Source: Zancudomyces culisetae (Eukaryota > Kickxellomycota > Harpellomycetes > Harpellales > Legeriomycetaceae). From it: a stretch of DNA of 45,302 nucleotides. The translations under genes and the position numbers were made by a program. Positions 10,060 to 17,900 of the stretch are shown piece by piece (positions within the stretch are counted from its first letter, which is position 1; each line of letters begins with the position of its first letter). The notes beneath the pieces were generated by a model. It did not search any database, was not told the DNA's origin, and was given only the letters and a program-made list of their open reading frames with translations. The stretch covers positions 1 through 45,302 of the forward strand of contig LSSK01000107.1 of the NCBI GenBank assembly GCA_001969505.1, read 5' to 3'.

Positions 10060-10866
10060 AATCAATCGATTTTTTTTTTTTGGCAAATGAGAAGAGAGAG
10101 ACAAGAAGTGAGCTAGTTTGTTCACCAGAGAATTATCGAGAAGACATGGTTAGATTGACATAGCTTACAACTAGTAAAAAAAAATCGTTTGATTTTTTTG
10201 AAAGAATGGTTTCTCTATCTTCAAAACATACAATAGTATGTGCCTATTTGGGTTAATATTATACCAACTGGTGAGTTGCTACCATCCAGTAGATAGAAAA
10301 TGCAAACAAGTGTCTACTAGTGGGTTGTATTTTTTCCTTTTTTCCTTTTTTCGTTGTCAATTTTGTTATCAGAGTACGTAAAGCTTGGTCATTTTAATAA
10401 GGAAAGTTTGATCTTTGTTAGCCAAAAGCGGTGAATGAATATGTATAGATTGGATCGCGTTTATACACCAGGAATGAGAAAACAGAGAAATGAGTAATGA
10501 ATGCTTGGGTACAGAATTCTCGTTTATACAACAAGACGTTTTATTCAACTTCTTTGTATATCAGTTGATTTTAATAGCACAAGCTAATTCTAACCTGGAA
10601 TGTCTTTGTTTAAAACATTTTTGATCAGGAGATTTTGCAAACAAAAAAAAAATTGGTGAATGGCAAAGGCAGGGTTACTAAAAAAAAATTATGAACAGGT
10701 TTTATCACTAATCAGAATATTATATTCGTGGTCGAAGTATCAAAAAATGAAGCTATTTTTTAATTTTTTACACCATAATTTTTTGATGATTTTGTAACAG
10801 ATGAACATACCCATAAAATATTGGCGAATGAAGCAAGGTTATAATGAAAATTGATGTAATAATTTC
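10060..10866. other. AT-rich spacer with no recognisable gene
   Basis: Poly-T/A runs (10072-10081, about 10178-10184, 10643-10653) and no ORF with family features. No tRNA-like box A/box B pair seen. Confidence 0.5.
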
Positions 10867-11094
10867 TCACGAATTCTCAAAATTGTAGATAAGCATTTCA
10901 ATAAAAACAACATTTAAAAAAATCAACAATAGTAAATAATCATATGCAAACACATGGAAAAAGAACTCACAATAAACTAGTGGGTAAAACTGTGGCAAGT
11001 GGGTGGAAACAAATTTAGAAAAAACATGAAAAAAAAGCAGGGTGGTGAGGGCAGAGATTATCAATAGCGTATAAGCCTGGGCAACAGTGGTCAT
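10867..11094 (-). CDS. Possible small membrane protein
   Basis: A 75-codon ORF starting at ATG 11094, about 250 nt upstream of and divergent from the carrier gene. Residues ~8-27 form a hydrophobic helix (AYTLLIISALTTLLFF). A perfect donor-like GTGAGT follows residue ~42 (in the codon after PLVY), so the rest of the ORF may be intron and the true 3' exon unidentified. The N-terminus recalls small ER subunits such as DPM3, but I could not find the expected second half. Weak call. Confidence 0.25.
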   Translation of the reverse strand: MTTVAQAYTLLIISALTTLLFFHVFSKFVSTHLPQFYPLVYCEFFFHVFAYDYLLLLIFLNVVFIEMLIYNFENS

Positions 11095-11259
11095 ATCTAA
11101 ACAGTCGTTTCCATCAAAAGTTTTTCTAAACTAGCAATTTATTATTGTTTACAAGTGCAATCCTGTATTTTTTTTTAAAAAAAAGAAAAACTTGTCTGTA
11201 AACATCTAAGGGTATTTCAAGAAACTATAAAGTTTTCACCTGTACAGCCAAACAACAAA

Positions 11260-11272
11260 AGCTAATATATAA
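11260..11272 (+). promoter_or_regulatory. TATA-like element before the carrier gene
   Basis: AATATATAATC about 70 nt upstream of the carrier ATG, followed by a purine-rich leader (about 11308-11340). Position and composition fit a TATA element; not proven. Confidence 0.35.
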
Positions 11273-11340
11273 TCTTGTTGAAATATTTAGCTAAATAACT
11301 GACACTCGAAGAAAAGAGAAAAAGGAAAAGGAACAGGAAA

Positions 11341-12255
11341 ATGGCAGCAAAACTAGAAGCAAAGAAACCAATAACATCGGCGAACCTGCCATTCATGTAC
11401 CAATTTACAGCAGGAGGATTAGCAGGTCTAACAGAAATAGCAGTGATGTACCCACTTGATGTTGTAAAGACAAGATTCCAACTGCAGGTCGGAACTGGAC
11501 CAGGACAATACACATCGATTGCAGATGCATTCAAAAGAATTATCAAAGAAGAAGGATTCTCCAGGTTGTATAGAGGAATCCTTCCACCCATGTTGGTAGA
11601 GGCACCAAAGAGAGCAATCAAATTTGCCGCCAATGACCAGTACGGAAAGTTCTTTTTGAAGAAGTTTGGTATGGAAAAGGTGACACAGCCAATAGCTGTG
11701 CTTACAGGTGTGTGTGCTGGTTTGACTGAAGCAGCAATTGTATGTGTTCCTGAATTGTTGAAGATTCGCTTGCAATCGAAGGAGTACGGAAGCAAGTATA
11801 ACGGAACAATGGATGTGGTTAGAAAGATAACACAGGAAGAAGGAGCAATGGCTTTATTCAATGGTTTGGAATCAACACTTTGGAGACACGGTTTGTGGAG
11901 CGGAGCATACTTTGGATGTATTTACCTGATCAAGGACATGTTGCCAAAACCAACTGACAAGAAGAGCGAATTGTTGCTCAACTTTGTAGCAGGAACAATC
12001 GGAGGAACCATTGGAACAACAATCAACACACCAGCAGATGTGGTCAAGACTAGAATGCAAGCATATGTTCCTGCAATGGGTCCTAAGCCATATAACTCCT
12101 ACTTTGGAGGATGCGCACACATCTTCAAGACCGAAGGATTTGCAGCATTGTACAAGGGATACGTGCCCAAGGTACTGAGATTGGGTCCAGGTGGTGGTAT
12201 CTTGTTGGTCGTATACGACAAAATTACTGCCTTTATGATCAGCCGTCTTCAATAA
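11341..12255 (+). CDS. ODC1: Mitochondrial 2-oxodicarboxylate carrier
   Basis: Intronless ORF of 304 residues, the usual length for SLC25 carriers. It has the three-fold structure, with signature loops PLDVVKTRFQ (repeat 1), PELLKIRLQ (repeat 2) and PADVVKTRMQ (repeat 3). Subfamily features match the oxodicarboxylate carriers (yeast Odc1/Odc2, human SLC25A21): RGILPPMLVEAPKRAIKF in the first repeat and KVLRLGPGGGILLVVYD at the end. It exchanges 2-oxoadipate and 2-oxoglutarate across the inner mitochondrial membrane, feeding lysine and tryptophan metabolism. Start at ATG 11341, right after a purine-rich leader. Convergent with PEX7, 134 nt between stops. Confidence 0.92.
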   Translation: MAAKLEAKKPITSANLPFMYQFTAGGLAGLTEIAVMYPLDVVKTRFQLQVGTGPGQYTSIADAFKRIIKEEGFSRLYRGILPPMLVEAPKRAIKFAANDQYGKFFLKKFGMEKVTQPIAVLTGVCAGLTEAAIVCVPELLKIRLQSKEYGSKYNGTMDVVRKITQEEGAMALFNGLESTLWRHGLWSGAYFGCIYLIKDMLPKPTDKKSELLLNFVAGTIGGTIGTTINTPADVVKTRMQAYVPAMGPKPYNSYFGGCAHIFKTEGFAALYKGYVPKVLRLGPGGGILLVVYDKITAFMISRLQ

Positions 12256-12389
12256 ATTTATCTTTATTTTTTATTTCTATAGTTATAACAATTGGTTTTA
12301 CGCTTTTCTTTTTCTTACTTTTTTTTTTGTTAGTATTTCAAAACTAATAATAAGAAAAGAAAGGAAGGGGGAGGGGGGAAAGTCAAATC

Positions 12390-14570
12390 TCATAATTGGT
12401 AGCATGTCACTGATTCGTCCCAAGAGTGTGAGGCCAACAATCCTGGCTGAAACAAACTCCAATTAATTCCAAATACAAATTCAGTTGCATCTGAGCTCTG
12501 GTACACTATTCGCATTTTATCAATGTCCCAAATTGATACACGCATGTCATAGCCACAGACCGCAAGCAGTTGTTTGTGGAATGGGCTGAATTCCAGTTTT
12601 CTAACCGGAAAATCAAACGGACCCAGCTGTATAATGGGTCGCGTTGGGTTGGCAAGGTCCCACAACATAATTGTCTTATCGGTGGACGCTGTGGCGATCA
12701 TTGTTTGCTGGTACTTGTTGTGATCGATTGATAGTATTTGGTCTCGATGGCCACTATTTGCCAGTGTCAGAGTGTTGCTGCTGGATGGTGGCAATGCTGC
12801 GTCCCAGAATCTGATTGTCTTGTCTCCTCCGCATGATGCAAACATGTTGGGGTTTTTGGAGCTGAATGATATATCGTAGACGCAGCTGTTTTGTTCGTGA
12901 CCCAAGAATGTCATTAACGAGCTTTTGTGACCCGGAGACCACTAATTATATCAATATCAACATCAACATTAACATTAGAATTAAAATTAGAATTAAAATT
13001 ATTATCAGAGTTAGTATCAGAGCTAGTATTAGTGGTGAGCTTAGAGCATGGAGTTACCAGCTTAATAGATATTCTAAAAATATTTGCAAATTGTGACTTG
13101 CCAGTTTTATTGTAGAGTCCCACGAACAGCTCAGAAATGTGTTTTTGCTAATGTAGTTCCATTTCAATGCCATAACCTCACGCTGATGTTCTTTCCACCT
13201 TGCAATTGGGAATGAATCCTAAGGATACCAGTAATATTCAAATTCTTATTTTACTCTTACTCATACCCTTACTCTTACCCTTACCCTTCAATACTTTTAA
13301 GATAAACTAGTACCAATTAAATTATAAAATAAAAGAGAGAGAAAGAGAGAGAGAGAAACTCACCTGTATATTAATGTCGAATAAAATAATGTTTCCTTTA
13401 TAGTCTCCAGATACTAATTGAGATTCGTGGCATTCGCTCCAAGCAACATCGAATAATCCATATTGCGTATCAAAACTACAAGGATTATATAAACACACAC
13501 ATACACACAATTATATATATATGTATTATACCGAGCTTGCTGATGAAAAGGATAATAAGGTAAATAAATATAGGATATCACCAAATATTTTTATGAAAAA
13601 GAGATGGTGATAATAATAGTGATCAAAATGGTTGAGTAAATATTGGATTTTTAGTATGACAAAGTTTTCTTTTACTTACCCCTTTATTTTCTGTAACTAG
13701 ATATATAAAATGTATCATGCAAACCATTAAACAAACCATTAAACAAAAAAAGGTAGAAAACAAGTAGAAAAAAACAAAAGAAAAAAAAAGATACGTATAT
13801 AGAAAAGACAGTCAAGTACCTGTTGTAATTGGGGAGTGGGAAGTGAATGTATTCCTAGCTGACCATTTCCGACCAAACCAAAGTTTGCAGCACCAGCAGT
13901 CGCCAACAAGTTTTTGTGGAATGGACTAAATTTGACCTTTTTAAAAAAAAGTTAATTTTAGTTTTAGTTTTAGTTTTAGTTTTAGTTTNNNNNNNNNNNN
14001 NNNNNNNNNNNNNNNNNNNNNNNNNNNNNNNNNNNNNNNNNNNNNNNNNNNNNNNNNNNNNNNNNNNNNNNNNNNNNNNNNNNNNNNNNNNNNNNNNNNN
14101 NNNNNNNNNNNNNNNNNNNNNNNNNNNNNNNNNNNNNNNNNNNNNNNNNNNNNNNNNNNNNNNNNNNNNNNNNNNNNNNNNNNNNNNNNNNNNNNNNNNN
14201 NNNNNNNNNNNNNNNNNNNNNNNNNNNNNNNNNNNNNNNNNNNGAAATGAAATGAAATGAAATGAAATGAAATGAAATGAAATGAAATGAAATGAAATGA
14301 AATGAAATGAAATGAAATGAAATGAAATGAAATGAAATGAAATGAAATGAAATGAAATGAAATGAAATGAAATGAAATGAAATGAAATGAAATGAAATGA
14401 AATGAAATGAAATGAAATGAAATGAAATGAAATGAAATGAAATGAAATGAAATGAAATGAAATGAAATGAAATGAAATGAAATGAAATGAAATGAAATGA
14501 AATGAAATGAAATGAAACTTACTGCATATCCTTTATACCCAGGTGTTTTATTCTTACAAGTAATGTGCAT
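12390..14570 (-). CDS. PEX7: Peroxin 7, PTS2 receptor, six exons
   Basis: Minus-strand exons 14570-14523, 13936-13820, 13539-13532, 13475-13364, 13218-13102 and 12941-12390. Phases agree throughout, giving 317 residues (human PEX7 is 323). Exon 1 ends KTPGYKGYA and exon 2 starts VKFSPFH, matching the PEX7 N-terminus. Then come FDTQYGLFDVAWSE, WKEHQREVMALKW, SCSWDSTIKLW, CGGDKTIRFWD, ASTDKTIMLWDL and TEFVFGINWSLFQPGLLASHSWDE, i.e. six to seven WD40 blades. PEX7 carries PTS2 proteins from the cytosol to the peroxisome with a co-receptor. Exon 3 is a predicted 8-nt microexon (CAAGCTCG) needed to keep the frame. The exon 4-5 intron is conventional; the exon 5-6 intron starts with GC (GCAAGT). Intron 1 contains a long pentanucleotide repeat and an assembly gap. 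Confidence 0.88.
13956..13988. repeat. Hexanucleotide repeat (TTTTAG)n next to assembly gap
   Basis: About five copies of TTTTAG running into the gap, inside PEX7 intron 1. On the PEX7 sense strand it reads CTAAAA. Confidence 0.9.
13989..14243. other. Assembly gap (255 N)
   Basis: Run of N between two different microsatellites inside PEX7 intron 1. The true length is unknown, and the gap is presumably caused by the repeats. Open frames reported through it are artefacts. Confidence 0.99.
14244..14517. repeat. Pentanucleotide repeat (GAAAT)n / (TTTCA)n
   Basis: About 55 perfect tandem copies of GAAAT on the plus strand, which is TTTCA on the PEX7 sense strand. It ends five nucleotides before the exon 1 donor junction. 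The repeat continues into the gap, so it is longer than shown. Confidence 0.98.
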
Positions 14571-14976
14571 ATTTTTTTTTCTAAAGATTTAAAAAAGTTT
14601 TATGTTTATATTACAAATGCTTGGGTCTTAAGGAGTTTTATTTCCCTTTTCCTTATATTTATATATATATCCTACAAAAGTACCAAAGAAACTAAAAACT
14701 AAAAACTAAAAACTAAAAACTTAAAACTTGGTAATAACTTTGCATGTGCAAAAATAAAAATTAAATAATAAAAAATAAAGCGGGATCCAAAGAAAATTAG
14801 AGAAATCAAGATTATCTGAGAAAAAAAAAAAGGAAATGCAAGAGGGGGCTTTACAAGCTCATGAATGTGTGAGTTTGTGTGTGTTTGCATATGAAACAGA
14901 CAAATCATGAATTTATACTTATTTATTTATTTATATATTTTACGAGTCTTATATTTTAAAAAAAAAAGAAAAGGGG
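14571..14976. other. Spacer between PEX7 and the 1953-residue gene
   Basis: 406 nt, AT-rich. Holds a tandem (ACTAAAA)n 7-mer array at about 14693-14722 and an A-run at 14821-14832. It should contain the PEX7 promoter and the 3' UTR of the downstream-lying large gene. No gene seen. Confidence 0.5.
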
Positions 14977-17900
14977 TTATGAAAATAATGAAGAGTCTAA
15001 AAGAGATGAAAGTATCGATACACCATTCTCAGCAATCAAGTAAGAGCATCCGTGAACCGAATACTTATCGCCACCATTGATACTACCAACATTCTTTTGT
15101 AATTGATGAGATAAAAGACTTTCCAGAGCGTTTTTGGTATTGTTGAAGGTAAAGTAGGACATGAACGAGGATATAAATGTTGACACAATAGCCTCGTCAC
15201 CAAGACTACTGTCGCCAAAAGTTTTGCCCAGACAGGAAATGGATATGTAATGTGGTAAAGCAGGAAAAGTATTGGAAGTACCAGAAACACTTTGATCCTG
15301 GTATACCTTCGAATCAGGGCCCTGTGGTATAGGGCTGATAATTTTGTCGTCAAAAGACAAGTAGTTGTATTTTTCAACTAGCAAATTGATTATTGGATTA
15401 GGCAGAGTTTTGACAAGATGGCAAAGTACATCTCCGTTTTTACCAGCAACACCAGTAATACTTGTATCAAGATCCATTCTGTTATCAAGCAAATTATTAC
15501 TATTACTATTATTATTATTAGTAATAGTAGTAATAATAGTATCGGTGCCGGTTTTTTGGAGATCATTTTGACGCAAAAACAATGAAAAATAATCATAAAT
15601 CTTTAGATGCTTATAGTGGTGGAACAGGAAATCTTGTATAGAGTTTAGAATAATTGAACGGATTTCACGCAAATCCAAATTCGTGGTGAGATGGTTGGGA
15701 TCTGGATTGACGTTGACGTTGACGTTGACATTGAGATTGCAGTCGTGGTGTTCAGATACGAGGGAAAGAAACAATGCCAGCAGTTCGACATAGTGCTCAG
15801 GATTATCGACACCGTCGAATGTTTGGGATTGAAAGATGCAGGCCAAAATCATTGTAAAATAGTAATTGTAGTGGTGATAAACAACATCTCGAGAATTTTG
15901 GCATGTTACAGAGACTTGAATCAGAGTAATGGATAGGTTTAGGTAGTACTTGATGGAGCTCTTCAAAATCAATGACAGTCGACAAGCTGAAGCCGAATTA
16001 GATGATTGTAGTAGTGTGTTGTTGTACTTGAGGAATAGCTGAACCAGCGACTTGACAACAATCAACGATAGTACAATCTGGTCGCTGGTACTACTTCTAC
16101 TGTTAGCTTGGAAAGATTGTAAAAAGCCTTCAAAAGAATCTGTAGTTACAGGTTTTGGTTGTACGTTGGAATCTAAATCATTACTTTTACTCGTATCAAC
16201 AACAGACTTTTCGGTAAAATCGTTGTCTGGCAATGTACCAAAACTGTTGAACATGATAATTTCGTTTTCAATAACGAAAAGTCTTTCAAGAACCCTAGTA
16301 ATAATATTATTATCTACAGCAGAGGTACTAGGGAGGTCATCAGTCGACAAGGAAACATCAGTGGAATCAAATGTTGAATTGTGAGATATAGATTGAGATA
16401 TATACTGAGATTGAGATTGAGATTGTAATGTTGACGCAGCTTGGTGGTTTATCACAAAAGTAAAGACAGAATCGAGTAGTACAAACAAGGGGGTTTGTAG
16501 AATATGATCAAAGATGGCTAATTTGGGTATTTGGTTTCCAATATCAGCGTTCAAAGTATTGCTATCAACAGTATTTACATGGCCTAAGAGATCATTGAGT
16601 TCTATAAATTGATAGGGTGATAGTTTGTAGTTGTTGATTGATGCAACAAATGGAACCAATTTGAACAACAATGCAAGCCAATTGCTACTCCTATTACTAT
16701 TACTATCGCTATTGGTATTACTACTGGTATTGCTATTTCCATGTTGCAATCCAGTACCGCATAGTAGACTCATAAGCAATTGACAGTTAGATTCAAAACC
16801 ATTCTTGTCATTTTTGTTAGTGTTATCATCTGACATCACGTGCTTCAGTATTACTGGAAGAAAATGAACAATAAACCAGTTTGACTTTACTATAGCTGCA
16901 CTTACTGCATTGTTGGTATTATTAGATAATGATTGATTTTCTTCTTTGTTTCCAACAAGAATTCCAAGTAGTTTTATAATGGTGGGTTCGTTGGATTGCA
17001 ACATTTTGGTGATAAACTCTTGATGGGATGGCGTAGTTGTTGTCGTTGTCGTAGTTGTTGAAAAAGTGAAATATAGGCCAACAAAATTCACAATATGGTT
17101 GTAAAATACTTGTTGAATCTTTTTGAGTTCGTCATTAACATTAACATCAGCATCAGCATCAGTATCAGCATCAGCATCAGGATTATCTTCAAAACTCTTG
17201 AATACCATGGATGAATTATTATAGTTATAGTTATAGTTATAGTTATAGTTATAGTTACTAATAAGTGTAATAAACTGCAAATCCATTTCCGATATAAACA
17301 ACTTTGATAATCCAAGATAGAAGGATGCCCAACCAGTCGCAAAACCTCTGCTCAACAAGTTCATCACCGACGCATTGTTCTGCCACAAATTTATAAATGC
17401 ACAGGTTTTGGCTGCCCAGCTGGATTCTTGTGGATAACACTCATCAAACAAATCGCTTGGTTTACCATTATCCATCCTCTTTCCATATACCGAAAGAGCA
17501 GTAAGAGCAACTCCATACATTTCTAACACTGTCTCATTACTTAACTGTATCAGCTCTGTTAACCAAAAGTATATTGGTGTACTTCCAAAACTCTTTCCAT
17601 AACTTAGAGACGTTAAAAACAACAAGATTCTCAGTGCAGCCCAATTACTGTGGTTGTGATTGTGATTGTGATTGTGATTGTGGTTATTTTTACCATTTTC
17701 ATTAAAAGTAAATACCCTCCTCACTACTTCAAAAATCGGTTGCGTCTTATCATACCCCATCGCCTTTTTATACATCTTTGTAACCACAGGTCCCAATATC
17801 AATTCGACCGCCATATTTGGATCCAAAATCAAATACTCTACAAACAACTGTTCAATGTTGATGTATGGTCCACCCCACGATCTTTTCTTAGTATTTGGAT

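Noticed and set aside
13240-13310. CTTACCC-type repeats resembling telomeric DNA.
   Set aside because: Short and irregular, inside a PEX7 intron; better explained as one of the many local hexamer-like repeats.
13916-14570. ORFs on both strands through the N run and pentanucleotide repeat (repeating Phe-His-Phe-Ile-Ser).
   Set aside because: They are translations of a microsatellite and N characters within PEX7 intron 1. Only the first 16 codons at the 14570 end are real coding sequence.
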